Shown in pieces: positions 19,673 to 27,955 of a stretch of 42,495 nucleotides of DNA. The notes beneath the pieces are model-generated. The model ran no database searches and was not told the DNA's origin. It saw only the letters and a list, made by a program, of their open reading frames with translations. A program made the translations under genes and the position numbers. Position 1 is the first letter of the stretch. Each line of letters starts with the position of its first letter. This stretch comes from Halothiobacillaceae bacterium (GTDB lineage: Bacteria; Pseudomonadota; Gammaproteobacteria; Halothiobacillales; Halothiobacillaceae). Location: positions 1 through 42,495 of the forward strand of contig JAFGUH010000111.1 of NCBI GenBank assembly GCA_016938615.1. Direction: 5' to 3'.

Positions 19673-19700
19673 AAAGGGCGAGTCTTGGACTCGCCCTTTT
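19673..19700. terminator. Bidirectional intrinsic terminator between carbonic anhydrase and cynS
   Basis: Perfect 12-bp stem AAAGGGCGAGTC / GACTCGCCCTTT with loop TTG. It gives a T run on the plus strand and the matching A run for the convergent cynS transcript. Confidence 0.9.
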
Positions 19701-19734
19701 CACGTTCGTCTTACCGGGACCACGGCAAGTGCGC

Positions 19735-20178
19735 CTACCACGATTTATAGGGCAGGAACTTGCCGTTCATGGTGATCACCACCCGATCGCCGGCCGGGTT
19801 GGCCTCGCGGTCCACGCCCAGGGTGAAATCGATCGCGCTCATGATGCCATCGCCGAACTCCTCGTGGACCAGCTCCTTGATGGTCGGGCCGTACACGCCC
19901 ATGACCTCGTAGATGCGATAGATCAGCGGATCGGTGGGCACGGTCTGTTCCCAGGTCTTCATCGGGCAGGCCTCGATCGCGGCCTTGGCCTCGCCCGGCA
20001 GTTCGAGGATCGCGACCAGCTTGTCGGCGAATTCGGGCTTGAGGCTGTTCATGCCCAGGCAGGCCGACGTCACGAAGGTCGGCGACAACCCCACCCCGCT
20101 GGCGATATCGGCCCAGGACAGGCCCAGCTCGGTCTTCTTTTCCAGGATCAGGTCGGTCAGTGCTTGCTTGGTCATCAT
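19735..20178 (-). CDS. cynS: Cyanate hydratase (cyanase)
   Basis: Catalyses cyanate + bicarbonate to carbamate and CO2, the carbamate then giving ammonia and a second CO2. The 147-residue length is typical of the decameric enzyme. It has an N-terminal helix-turn-helix-like domain (about residues 1-80) and the C-terminal active-site domain, with the catalytic Arg, Glu and Ser in PLIYRIYEVMGVYG and FGDGIMSAIDF. It is convergent with the carbonic anhydrase gene. In an autotroph with a bicarbonate pump it links cyanate detoxification to carbon and nitrogen supply. There is no cyanate permease next to it; the NrtA-type importer at 28 kb is a candidate partner (inference). Confidence 0.97.
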   Translation of the reverse strand: MMTKQALTDLILEKKTELGLSWADIASGVGLSPTFVTSACLGMNSLKPEFADKLVAILELPGEAKAAIEACPMKTWEQTVPTDPLIYRIYEVMGVYGPTIKELVHEEFGDGIMSAIDFTLGVDREANPAGDRVVITMNGKFLPYKSW

Positions 20179-20216
20179 GCGGGCATCTCCGTCAAGGGAT
20201 CACGTTGGTTTGCTTG

Positions 20217-20474
20217 GGAAGGTCTGCACGAATAGCCAACGCCTTTGCGGGTCGCCAGGCGTCGAGGTGCAAGGCGCCGCCCAATGGCCGTAGTCATTGG
20301 CAAGCGCTGCAACACCGCAGATGGGCGCCTGGCGGCCCGCCCCCCGGGGCTTTCCGGCTTATCCGCCCTCGGTGTTGCCGATCCTCGCCGGGCACTGAGC
20401 CCGTCTTCGAATCGGCGCCTTGATGGCGAACAAGCCGGTAAGCCAGAGGCATTGGCTATTCGTGCAGCCCTTCC
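20217..20474 (+). mobile_element. Complete copy of the dispersed inverted-repeat element (258 bp) with 4-bp duplication
   Basis: The ends are inverted repeats (left GGAAGGTCTGCACGAATAGC; right reads GGAAGGGCTGCACGAATAGC on the other strand). They are flanked by the same four bases, CTTG, at 20213-20216 and 20475-20478. The interior is made of paired hairpin segments (CAATGGCCGTAGTCATTGG; GGCGGCCCGCC; the CTCGGTGTTGCC region) and encodes no protein. It starts 39 bp upstream of cynS and is the best-preserved copy in this window. Confidence 0.85.
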
Positions 20475-20589
20475 CTTGGTGGCCGGGAAGGGCCACTGCT
20501 CGCTTCATTACAAGAAGCCTGCCAAGCATAGTTTTTCACTTTATTTCAGCCGGTTAGATCACCACCTCCCCTAACACCCCACCTTGAAT

Positions 20590-20634
20590 CGGACATTGTC
20601 CGCTCCGCACCGCACAAACATCGGACATTGTTCG
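20590..20634. promoter_or_regulatory. Two dyads upstream of the OsmC operon, candidate enhancer-binding sites
   Basis: CGGACATTGTCCG at 20590-20602 and CGGACATTGTTCG at 20622-20634 are 32 bases apart start to start, about three helical turns, so a protein would bind the same face twice. They lie about 76-120 bp upstream of the sigma-54 promoter at 20710, the usual distance for activator sites. Confidence 0.65.
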
Positions 20635-20709
20635 ACACTGCGAGCCCCACCACGGGGCACCCCTGCCAAAAAAGCGCGCAAACGACGCCTTGACGCCATT
20701 TCCGGTTGT

Positions 20710-20725
20710 TGGCACAGCCTCTGCA
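20710..20725 (+). promoter_or_regulatory. Sigma-54 promoter of the OsmC operon
   Basis: TGGCACAGCCTCTGCA fits the -24/-12 consensus TGGCAC-N5-TTGC(A/T) with the invariant GG-N10-GC spacing. Transcription would start near 20735, about 70 bp before the first gene. Confidence 0.75.
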
Positions 20726-20804
20726 ATGCAGTAGGCGACGGCGGGACTCGTCCAGCGAGATCTCGGCCCACGTCCAAGCCAACCCAAAACCGGAGTGAAT
20801 ACTC

Positions 20805-21368
20805 ATGAGCACAGCAACCGCCCAACCCGTCGCCCCGTCCTGCATCCGCCAGGCGATCAAGGAAATCGATGCCGACGGCCTCAAGGCACTGAGTGAAAAG
20901 GGCAAGGCCAACCCGGATGCGGTGGTCACGCTCAAGGCGAAGACCGTCTGCGAAGGCCGTTTCCGCAACCTGACCTACATCCGTGATCTCGACCCGGTAG
21001 TGGTCGACGAGCCGCCGCACCTGCTGGGCGACGACACCGCCCCGAACCCGTCCGAAGCCACCCTGGCCGCGCTGGGTGCCTGCCTGGCCGTGGGCGTCCA
21101 CGCCAACGCCACCGCGCGCCAGATCAAGATCAGCAAGCTCGAGCTGAACATGGAAGCGGACATCAACGTCACCGCCGTCTGGGGCACGGGTGACCTCGAC
21201 GAATCCAAGCCGCTGGGCTTCACCGCCATCCGCGTCTACTTCGACGTCGAGACGGTCGACCCGATCAGTGACGAAGACCTGCAGGATCTGCTGGACACCG
21301 CCGAGAAGTGGTCACCGGTGGCCAACACCATGACCCGTCCGGTCGACCTCTCCTGCCATCTCGCCTGA
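20805..21368 (+). CDS. OsmC-family protein
   Basis: The 187-residue product has the OsmC/Ohr fold pattern: a beta-rich N-terminal half, a central helix with the reactive cysteine (APNPSEATLAALGACLAVGV, Cys near 93), and a second cysteine near the C-terminus (Cys185 in DLSCHLA). OsmC/Ohr proteins are thiol peroxidases for organic hydroperoxides, but many members of this wider family have other or unknown thiol chemistry. It is the first gene after a sigma-54 promoter and is followed by a flavoprotein, a rubredoxin-type reductase and a rhodanese. That context suggests sulfur or persulfide chemistry rather than general oxidative stress (inference). ATG 20805 is the only reasonable start; the ribosome-binding sequence GGAG is about 13 bases upstream. 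Confidence 0.88.
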   Translation: MSTATAQPVAPSCIRQAIKEIDADGLKALSEKGKANPDAVVTLKAKTVCEGRFRNLTYIRDLDPVVVDEPPHLLGDDTAPNPSEATLAALGACLAVGVHANATARQIKISKLELNMEADINVTAVWGTGDLDESKPLGFTAIRVYFDVETVDPISDEDLQDLLDTAEKWSPVANTMTRPVDLSCHLA

Positions 21369-21425
21369 TCGCCGAGACGTCGTCCAATCGGCCCGGTCCG
21401 CCGGGCCTTCCACCGGAGTGATCCC

Positions 21426-22577
21426 ATGAATCTTGCCACCCACGACCCCGTGGCGGCCCGGCCCACGGCGGCCCCGCCGGACGTACCGGCGTTCCTGAAA
21501 ACCGACGCGACGCCCGACCTCGACACGGTGATTCGCCGCGCATTGAAGCCCAAGGTGATCGCGATCGACCACGGCGAATACCCCGCCGACGTGTTGCACG
21601 AAATCGGTGCCGCCGGCGCGTATCGCCACCACCTCGCCTCACAGAACCCCGCCGGCTTGGACATCGCCGCGGCCATCGACGACATGGACCGCATCTCGGC
21701 CGAATGCATGTCCACCGGCTTCATGACCTGGTGCCAGGACGCCGTGGCCTGGTACGTCGAGAATTCCGACAACCAGCACCTCAAGGACACCGTCCTGCCG
21801 AAGCTCGCCAGCGGCGAACTGCTCGGTGGCACCGCCCTGTCCAACCCGATGAAGTACTTCGCCGGCATCGAGGACATCCTGCTGCACGCCGATGAGACCG
21901 CCGACGGCTTCATCGTCAATGGCCAGCTGCCGTGGATCTCGAACCTGGGCGAATCGCACGTGTTCGGCTCGATCTTCCGCGTCGAGGGCGACAACCCGCG
22001 CGACGTGATGGCCCTGGTCCACACCGACACCCCGGGCTTCGAGTTCCGCCAACTGGTCAAATTTTGCGGCATGGAGGGCACCGGCACCTACGCCCTGTTC
22101 TTCAAGGATGTCTTCATCCCGCACAACCAGATCATCGCCGACCCGGTCGGCCCGTTCCTCAATCGCATCAAGGCCGGCTTCGTCCTCTTGCAGGCGGGGA
22201 TGGCCACGGGCGTGATCGAGGGTTGTATCCGCCTCTGCGAGGACGTCGAACCGCGCCTCGGCCACGTCAACTGCTACCTCGACGATCGCCCCGACGAACT
22301 GCGCGAGGCCCTGGAAGACACCCGCGCCCTAGTCCGAGAACTGGCCCGTGACGTATGCAACCCCGATCCGGCCTATTTCCGCCAGGTACTGGAACTGCGA
22401 CTGGCCGGCTCCGAGCTCGCCCTGCGCGCGGCCAACAGCGCCATGCTGCACACCGGCGCGAACGGCTACCTGGTCGATGCCCCGGCCCAGCGCAAGCTGC
22501 GCGAGGCCTACTTCGTCGCGATCGTGACCCCGGCGATCAAGCACCTGCGGAAGGAAATCGAGGCGTTGATCGACTGA
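21426..22577 (+). CDS. Acyl-CoA-dehydrogenase-fold flavoprotein
   Basis: The 383 residues follow the ACAD layout: helical N-terminal domain (about 35-145), a beta domain with the signature KFCGMEGTGTYALFFKDVFIP (about 213-233), and a C-terminal four-helix domain (about 250-383) ending near GANGYLVDAPAQRKLREAYF. The family includes acyl-CoA dehydrogenases and flavin-dependent monooxygenases (DszC/SfnB type) that oxidise sulfur or nitrogen compounds. No CoA-ligase or thiolase genes are nearby. The partners are an OsmC-like protein, a rubredoxin reductase and a rhodanese, so a monooxygenase-like or desulfurising role is possible, but the substrate cannot be read from the sequence. The start ATG 21426 has a modest GGAG upstream. 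It lies 57 bp after the OsmC-like gene. Confidence 0.85.
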   Translation: MNLATHDPVAARPTAAPPDVPAFLKTDATPDLDTVIRRALKPKVIAIDHGEYPADVLHEIGAAGAYRHHLASQNPAGLDIAAAIDDMDRISAECMSTGFMTWCQDAVAWYVENSDNQHLKDTVLPKLASGELLGGTALSNPMKYFAGIEDILLHADETADGFIVNGQLPWISNLGESHVFGSIFRVEGDNPRDVMALVHTDTPGFEFRQLVKFCGMEGTGTYALFFKDVFIPHNQIIADPVGPFLNRIKAGFVLLQAGMATGVIEGCIRLCEDVEPRLGHVNCYLDDRPDELREALEDTRALVRELARDVCNPDPAYFRQVLELRLAGSELALRAANSAMLHTGANGYLVDAPAQRKLREAYFVAIVTPAIKHLRKEIEALID

Positions 22578-22723
22578 CAAGCACCTCGACAAACCTATTC
22601 CGCCACCCGATTGCGGCGTCGCGTGCTCGCTCCTCACCGATCGGATCGATATGTCCCGTCGCTCGCCGCGCGGCTCCTTGCAATTGAGCGGCTCATGACA
22701 GTTTCTCGAGGTACTTGAACACC

Positions 22724-22900
22724 ATGAACCGGATCGCCCACCCGCTCGTCATTCACGCCTGCCAGCTGACGCTGGTGGCGACCTTGCTGCTGCGCGCGGG
22801 ACTGGAGCTGACCCAGGCGACCCGACCCAAGCCGGACCCGCGTCTCCCGGCCCTCACCGAACTGAACGAATCAAGAGTGACCCGCGATGAACACACCTGA
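22724..22900 (+). CDS. Small hydrophobic protein (58 residues), hypothetical
   Basis: One predicted hydrophobic segment (about residues 8-25, [21 protein letters not shown]) is followed by a short polar tail. ATG 22724 has GAGG about 14 bases upstream; a TTG at 22715 is another option. Its end overlaps the start of the rubredoxin-reductase gene by 14 bases in another frame, as in translational coupling. It could be a genuine small membrane protein of the operon or a chance frame. No family is recognised. Confidence 0.45.
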   Translation: MNRIAHPLVIHACQLTLVATLLLRAGLELTQATRPKPDPRLPALTELNESRVTRDEHT

Positions 22901-24296
22901 GCAGGACATCCGCTGGATCTGCACCGTCTGCGGCTGGATATACGACGAGGACGAGGGCGACCCGGACAGCGGGCTGGCGCCCGGCACCCGCTTCGAGGAC
23001 ATCCCCGAGGACTGGTACTGCCCGCTGTGCGGGGTGACCAAGGCCGACTTCATGCCGCTGCACGAGTACGCCGCCCAGCGCGCCGCCCAGACCGATGCCC
23101 CGCGCCCCCGCGCCGCCCGCGGCGGGGTCGGCGGACCGGACGCGGTGGTGATCGTCGGCGCCGGCATCGCCGGCTGGACGGTCGCCGAGGAGTTGCGGGC
23201 CCGCGACCCCGACCGCCCGATCACCCTGATCAGCAACGACGAGGCGGCCGCCTACACCAAGCCGGGCCTGTCGATGGCCATCGGCCAGGGGCGCGCCCCG
23301 GCCGACCTGATCGAACAGAGTGGCCCGGCCAAGGCCGCCGAGCTCGGCATCACGCTGCAGGCGAATACCGCGGTGATTTCACTGAATACCGACGGCAAGC
23401 GCCTGCTGACCACGCGCGGACCGGTCCACTACGGCGACCTGGTACTGGCACTGGGCGCCCGGCAACGGTTCCGCGCCTTTGACGGCGATGCCGTCGGCCG
23501 GATCACCCGACTCAACCACCTGGCCGCCTACCGGCGCCTGCGCGAACGGCTCGACGGCGACAGTCGGCACGTCACGCTGATCGGTGCGGGCCTGATCGGC
23601 GTCGAACTGGCCGAGGACCTGACGGCCGGTGGCCATCGCGTCACGGTGCTCGATCTCAGCGAACGCATGCTCGATCGCCTCGCCCCCGCGCCGTTGGGCA
23701 GCGAGCTCGGCGAGCACCTGGCCGCCAAGGGGGTCGATTTCCGCCCACACAGCAGTCTCGCTCGCCTCGATCATCACGCCGACGGGCGACTCAAGGTCAC
23801 GCTCACCAATGGCGGCGAACTGGTCACCGACGAGGTCATCTCGGCGATGGGCCTGGTGCCCAACACGGACCTCGCCCGGCGGGCCGGACTGGTCACCAAC
23901 CGCGGAATTGTCGCCTCGCTGGAGACGATGCAGGCCAGCGACAACCACGTCTACGCGGTGGGCGACTGCGCCGAGATCCAGAGTCGCAGCTATTTCTTCA
24001 TCGAGCCGATCCGCCGCATGGCGCAGACCGCTGCGGCACATCTCGCCGGCGAGCTCCTGCCCTTCGAACACCGCCCCGCTGCCATTCGCGTCAAGACCCC
24101 GAGCCTGCCCGTCATGCTCTGCCCGCCGGACCGCAGCCAGGCGGACCTCGGCCGTTGGGTTTCCCAACGCGTAGCGGACGGCCAGCGCGCCGATTTCGTC
24201 AGCCGCGGCACCCTGGCGGGCTACGCGCTGGCCGGAAAGGCCGTCAGCGAACACGAATCGCTCTATCGGGATGTCAACCGACGTACCGGCCGGTGA
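22887..24296 (+). CDS. Rubredoxin-FAD/NAD(P)H oxidoreductase fusion
   Basis: An electron-transfer fusion of rubredoxin with its reductase. The rubredoxin domain (about residues 8-55) has both iron-binding pairs, CTVCGW and CPLCGV. A short Ala/Arg/Pro linker (about 65-85) leads to a pyridine-nucleotide-disulfide-type reductase with FAD motif [10 protein letters not shown] (about 88-97), NAD(P)H motif [15 protein letters not shown] (about 232-246), and the second FAD-binding segment [10 protein letters not shown] (about 354-363). It would pass electrons from NAD(P)H through FAD and the FeS4 site, plausibly to the upstream flavoprotein. Rubredoxin and reductase are more often separate genes. It begins inside the end of the small hydrophobic frame. 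Confidence 0.94.
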   Translation: MNTPEQDIRWICTVCGWIYDEDEGDPDSGLAPGTRFEDIPEDWYCPLCGVTKADFMPLHEYAAQRAAQTDAPRPRAARGGVGGPDAVVIVGAGIAGWTVAEELRARDPDRPITLISNDEAAAYTKPGLSMAIGQGRAPADLIEQSGPAKAAELGITLQANTAVISLNTDGKRLLTTRGPVHYGDLVLALGARQRFRAFDGDAVGRITRLNHLAAYRRLRERLDGDSRHVTLIGAGLIGVELAEDLTAGGHRVTVLDLSERMLDRLAPAPLGSELGEHLAAKGVDFRPHSSLARLDHHADGRLKVTLTNGGELVTDEVISAMGLVPNTDLARRAGLVTNRGIVASLETMQASDNHVYAVGDCAEIQSRSYFFIEPIRRMAQTAAAHLAGELLPFEHRPAAIRVKTPSLPVMLCPPDRSQADLGRWVSQRVADGQRADFVSRGTLAGYALAGKAVSEHESLYRDVNRRTGR

Positions 24297-24354
24297 GGCC
24301 GATTTCGTCGCCCTCGTCACGCCCCTTACGGGCCATCACCATCAGGAACGCCAA

Positions 24355-25215
24355 ATGAGCAATCCCGTGATCGAACCCCAGGACTTGCAGCAACTGGTCC
24401 AGAGCACGCCCCACGTACTGATCGACACCCGCAAACCAGAGGCCTATGCCGCCGGGCACCTGCCGGGGGCCGTCAACATTCCGGAGGTGTTCACCTTCCT
24501 CGCCACATCCACCCCCCAAGGACTGGCCGAACTCGAGACCCAATTCAGCGAGAAATTCGGCCAGGCCGGCCTCGATGGCGAGAAGGTCGCGATCCTTTAC
24601 GAGGATGCCATGGACACCGGCTTCGGCCAGTCCTGTCGCGGCCTGTTCCTGCTCGAGCATCTGGGTTACCCCAAGGACAAGATCCGCATCCTGCACGGCG
24701 GTTTCCAGGGATGGGTCGCCGCGGGGTTGACCGTGAGCAGTGAGGCGCCCTCGCCCATTCCGGCCACGTTCCCGCTGGATATCGGTGCGAGCGACGTGAT
24801 GCTCGACAAGGATGACGTCCTGGCGGCGCTGTCGTCAGACCAGATCACGCTGCTCGACGTCCGGGATGTGGACGAATGGGTGGGCGAGAGTTCCTCTCCC
24901 TACGGCAAGGATTTCTGCCCGCGCAAGGGACGCCTGCCGGATGCGGTCTGGATCGAGTGGTATCGCTTTATGAAGCCCGGCGAGGTGGCCCGCTTCAAGT
25001 CGCCCACCGAGATCCGCGCCGAATGCGACACTGTCGGCATCACACCCCACTCCGAGGTATATCTCTACTGTTTCAAGGGCGCCCGCGCCTCGAACACGCT
25101 GGTCGCCCTGCGCTCGGCCGGGATCGAGAAGGTCCGCCTCTACTTCGGCTCCTGGAACGAGTGGTCGCGAGACCCCAGTTTGCCGATCGACGAGGGGCTG
25201 CCGTACGTCGCCTGA
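24355..25215 (+). CDS. Two-domain rhodanese (thiosulfate/3-mercaptopyruvate sulfurtransferase)
   Basis: Transfers a sulfane sulfur to a thiophilic acceptor such as cyanide or thiols. The 286-residue product has two rhodanese domains. The N-terminal one (about 8-128; VLIDTRKPEAYAAGHLPGAVNI) lacks a catalytic loop. The C-terminal one (about 150-286; LLDVRDVDEWVGESSSPYG) carries the active loop CFKGARAS. It is the last gene of the sigma-54 operon, 58 bp after the rubredoxin reductase, and is followed by a terminator. The loop differs from the CRKGVT form of classical rhodaneses, so substrate preference is uncertain. Confidence 0.92.
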   Translation: MSNPVIEPQDLQQLVQSTPHVLIDTRKPEAYAAGHLPGAVNIPEVFTFLATSTPQGLAELETQFSEKFGQAGLDGEKVAILYEDAMDTGFGQSCRGLFLLEHLGYPKDKIRILHGGFQGWVAAGLTVSSEAPSPIPATFPLDIGASDVMLDKDDVLAALSSDQITLLDVRDVDEWVGESSSPYGKDFCPRKGRLPDAVWIEWYRFMKPGEVARFKSPTEIRAECDTVGITPHSEVYLYCFKGARASNTLVALRSAGIEKVRLYFGSWNEWSRDPSLPIDEGLPYVA

Positions 25216-25234
25216 GACATTCCCTGCCTGAATC

Positions 25235-25258
25235 AAGCCCGGCACGCCGGGCTTTCTT
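25235..25258 (+). terminator. Intrinsic terminator after the rhodanese gene
   Basis: Stem AAGCCCGG / CCGGGCTT with loop CACG, followed by TCTT. It closes the OsmC-to-rhodanese operon. Confidence 0.8.
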
Positions 25259-25354
25259 ACGCCCATTGCCCCCTTAAGGCTTGCTTTATCCGAAAGGCCG
25301 AGTAACAACCGTAGGGGAACGATTCCGCATTTCCTGGCTTGACGAGGCGCCATC

Positions 25355-25972
25355 TTGCATCCGATCACCCTCTACGACTTCCCGCTGTCCGGCAACTGCC
25401 ACAAAGTGCGGCTCTTGCTTTCCATGCTCGGCATCGACTACGAGCGCGTCACGATCGACGTGGTCAAGAACGAAACCGCTTCGCCCGAGTTCACCCGCAT
25501 CAACCCGCGCGGCCAGGTGCCGTTCCTCGTCGACGGCGAGGTGCGGATCTGGGACTCGATGGCAATCCTGGTCTACCTTGCCCGTCGCTACGGTGGCCGG
25601 GAGTGGCTCCCCGACGGCCCGGCCGACGAGGCAAGGGTAATGGAGTGGTTGGCCGTGGCCGGCGACGAACTGCTTTACGGACTGGCGCGGGCACGGGCTG
25701 TCCGGCGGCTCAAGCGCCCGTTCAACCAGGCGCAATGCCAGCAGGAGGGCCGTCACGGCCTCGCCGTCATGGAATCCAGGCTGGACCATGCCGAATGGCT
25801 GGCCGGCACGCGGGCCACCATCGCCGATCTGGCCTGCTATCCCTATGCGGCGCTGGCCGAGGAGGCGGGCGTCTCGCTTGCGCCCTACCCAGCCACGCGC
25901 GCGTGGCTGGGTAGGGTCGAGGCCATGCCCGGCTGGGTGCCGCTGCTCGATGGACAGCCGGGAAACCGGTGA
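25355..25972 (+). CDS. Glutathione S-transferase family protein
   Basis: The 205 residues have an N-terminal thioredoxin-like domain (LYDFPLSGNCHKVRLLLSMLGIDYE at about 5-29; NPRGQVPFLVDG at about 50-61; DSMAILVYLARRYGG at about 67-81) and a helical C-terminal domain (about 90-200; the N-capping motif TIADLACYPYAALAEE near 151-166). The SGN/SGNCHK residues suit glutathione binding. The start is TTG 25355, with GAGGCG upstream; no ATG is available. It is convergent with the sigma-54 activator gene. Near its 3' end lies a 34-bp perfect palindrome. Confidence 0.87.
   Translation: MHPITLYDFPLSGNCHKVRLLLSMLGIDYERVTIDVVKNETASPEFTRINPRGQVPFLVDGEVRIWDSMAILVYLARRYGGREWLPDGPADEARVMEWLAVAGDELLYGLARARAVRRLKRPFNQAQCQQEGRHGLAVMESRLDHAEWLAGTRATIADLACYPYAALAEEAGVSLAPYPATRAWLGRVEAMPGWVPLLDGQPGNR
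25883..25916. repeat. 34-bp perfect palindrome inside the GST gene
   Basis: Arms CCCTACCCAGCCACGC and GCGTGGCTGGGTAGGG flank a central GC, so the whole 34 bp equals its own reverse complement. It codes for the YPATRAWLGR region, which is a conserved stretch of the GST C-terminal domain. In RNA it would form a very stable hairpin 56 bp before the stop. Confidence 0.9.
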
Positions 25973-26027
25973 GCTGAACCAACAGGCCCGATCGGCTTGC
26001 GCGCGAGCGTCGGGTCACGCCAGCCAG

Positions 26028-27698
26028 CTACCTCTCGCGCAGCCCGAGCTTGTCTAGCCGGTAGCGGAACTGACGAGCGGTCATCCCCAGTCTCGCGGCC
26101 GCCTGGGTCTTGTTGCCACCCGTCTGTTCGAGGGCATGGAGCAGCATTTCCGACTCGTCTTCGCGCACCCAGCGGTAGCCTCTCGCTGGCATTACCGGGG
26201 CGGCGTCCGCGACCTTCACGGTCGGCGCGCCGAGATCGCTCCAACAGCTGCCCTGGACCGGAGCATCCGACGGCGCACTCGCCGGTCGAGGCGTGCCGCC
26301 GGCCTCAAGGTGGTCAGTCACGTGCGATTCGTGGGTGAGGATCAGTTCGACGTCAACCACCGTGATCCAGCCGTTCTGCGCCACCAGCACCGCCCGCTTG
26401 ATCACGTTTTCCAGCTGACGGATGTTGCCCGGCCAACGGTAGGCGGCCAAACGATCGAGTACCCCTCGCTCGAAGACGGCGTTGCGGTCGAATTCCTGGC
26501 TGGCTACCTGCAGGAAATGCCGGGCGAGCAGCTTGACGTCGCCCGCGCGCTCGCGCAGGGGCGGCAGGTGGATGGGAAAGACATTGAGACGATAGAACAG
26601 GTCGATACGGAACTGGCCCTTGTTGACCGCCTCCTGCAGGTTCTTGTGCGTCGCGGCGATGATGCGCACATCCACCGGGATGTCCTTGGTGCCGCCGACG
26701 CGGTGAATGGTCTGCCTCTCCAGCACGTGCAACAGCTTCGACTGCAGATCGAGGGCCAGATCGCCGATCTCGTCGAGAAACAGCGTGCCGCCAGAGGCAA
26801 GCTCGACGCTGCCCTTCTTCGCACTCACCGCACCGGTGAACGCCCCTTTCTCGTGACCGAACAGTTCGGACTCCAGCAACTGGTCGGGGATCGCCGCGCA
26901 GTTGATGGCGATGAACGGCCCGTCGCAGCGTGGACTGGTCAGATGCACCATGCGCGCGAAGCGCTCCTTGCCGGTGCCCGACTCGCCATTGAGCAGCACG
27001 GTGGCCTGGGTCGGCGAGACGTGCAGGGTCTGGCGCACGGCCTGGCGCAGCGCCGGGCTCTCGCCGAGGATGCCGTGCGCCCCCTCGTTGCTGCTGGAGA
27101 GCGCCTGACGCAATGACTGGTTTTCCTCCGCAAGGACAGCCGTCTGCTCGCGGATCAGGTCGTCGACCTTGAGCACGCGGGCGACCAGGGCGGCGATGAT
27201 CCTCAGTAGGGTAATGTCGCGGTGCAGTGGCCGGTGACGTTCACGGATGCGGTGCGCACCCAGCACGCCCATCGGCTGGTCCTCGTTGAGGATGGGCACG
27301 GCCAGGAACGCCACCGTCTCGGGCGGCAAGACATCGCGGTCGACCGCCCGGGTGAGGTAGACCGGCTCGGCATCGATGTCCTGAACCACCGCAACCTGGC
27401 CAGTCCGCATCACTCGCCCCGTCACGCCCTCACCCACCCGGTACCGCCCGCGCTCACGTTCGGCAGCTAACAGGCCGTAGGAGTAGCGAATCTCCATCAC
27501 CTCGCCGCTGGCATCGGGAAGCACCACCCGGCCGCGATTGAGCCCAGTGATCTGCGAGAGCAGCCTTAGCATGTGGCCGATCACGGTATCGGGGTCGTTC
27601 ATGTGCGATAGCTGCTGTGTCGCCTCGTGGACAACCAACAGCTCGGCATCGGCACTGTCGACGCGGGATGGACTGACGCTGGGGGCTTTGTTGGACAT
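26028..27698 (-). CDS. NifA-type sigma-54-dependent transcriptional activator
   Basis: An enhancer-binding ATPase that remodels sigma-54 RNA polymerase. The 556-residue product (ATG 27698, GGAG nine bases upstream) has three parts. The N-terminal GAF sensor (about 20-165) is of the NifA type. The AAA+ domain (about 205-435) has Walker A GESGTGKE, the sigma-54 contact loop GAFTGA, and Walker [13 protein letters not shown]. The C-terminal Fis-type helix-turn-helix (about 510-556) reads [25 protein letters not shown]. An extended linker (about 440-500) precedes the HTH. It is divergent from the NrtABD-like transporter, whose start region holds a sigma-54 promoter, so that operon is its most likely target. 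It may also act on the OsmC operon. Confidence 0.93.
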   Translation of the reverse strand: MSNKAPSVSPSRVDSADAELLVVHEATQQLSHMNDPDTVIGHMLRLLSQITGLNRGRVVLPDASGEVMEIRYSYGLLAAERERGRYRVGEGVTGRVMRTGQVAVVQDIDAEPVYLTRAVDRDVLPPETVAFLAVPILNEDQPMGVLGAHRIRERHRPLHRDITLLRIIAALVARVLKVDDLIREQTAVLAEENQSLRQALSSSNEGAHGILGESPALRQAVRQTLHVSPTQATVLLNGESGTGKERFARMVHLTSPRCDGPFIAINCAAIPDQLLESELFGHEKGAFTGAVSAKKGSVELASGGTLFLDEIGDLALDLQSKLLHVLERQTIHRVGGTKDIPVDVRIIAATHKNLQEAVNKGQFRIDLFYRLNVFPIHLPPLRERAGDVKLLARHFLQVASQEFDRNAVFERGVLDRLAAYRWPGNIRQLENVIKRAVLVAQNGWITVVDVELILTHESHVTDHLEAGGTPRPASAPSDAPVQGSCWSDLGAPTVKVADAAPVMPARGYRWVREDESEMLLHALEQTGGNKTQAAARLGMTARQFRYRLDKLGLRER

Positions 27699-27841
27699 GG
27701 TGACGCTCCGGCTCGGTGGCAATCACCACGTTTGCAAGAAGCAGGCCCGCGACTTTGTCCGTCATTGGCGGGCATTGTGCGGCGATCGACCGCGGATCAC
27801 CGCACCAGAAGCGGGACCACCGACCCACGACCGCTTCCCGC

Positions 27842-27859
27842 TGGTGCGAAAAGGCACCA
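27842..27859. promoter_or_regulatory. Inverted repeat TGGTGC-N6-GCACCA, candidate activator site
   Basis: A perfect 6-bp dyad about 45 bp upstream of the sigma-54 promoter at 27901, in the gap between the activator gene and the transporter. A further GCACCA half-site occurs at about 27801. It is a plausible upstream activator sequence for the adjacent NifA-type protein. Confidence 0.6.
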
Positions 27860-27900
27860 ATTCCCATTAGATGGCGCCGAATCGCAAATAACTCGCGGCA

Positions 27901-27916
27901 TGGCACGGCATCTGCA
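27901..27916 (+). promoter_or_regulatory. Sigma-54 promoter of the NrtABD-like operon
   Basis: TGGCACGGCATCTGCA matches the -24/-12 consensus with GG-N10-GC spacing. Transcription would start near 27926, about 30 bp before the first gene. Confidence 0.85.
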
Positions 27917-27955
27917 ACTTGCTCGGAGTCCCTCAACCGAACGAGAGCGAAAACC

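Noticed and set aside
20217-20474. Element copies considered as integron attC sites or REP sequences
   Set aside because: They lack the RYYYAAC/GTTRRRY core sites of attC and are much longer than REP units; the terminal repeats and 4-bp flanking duplication fit a miniature transposable element better.
21426-22577. Assigning the ACAD-like gene as a fatty-acid acyl-CoA dehydrogenase
   Set aside because: No other beta-oxidation genes are nearby and the operon partners are redox and sulfur proteins; only the fold is supported.
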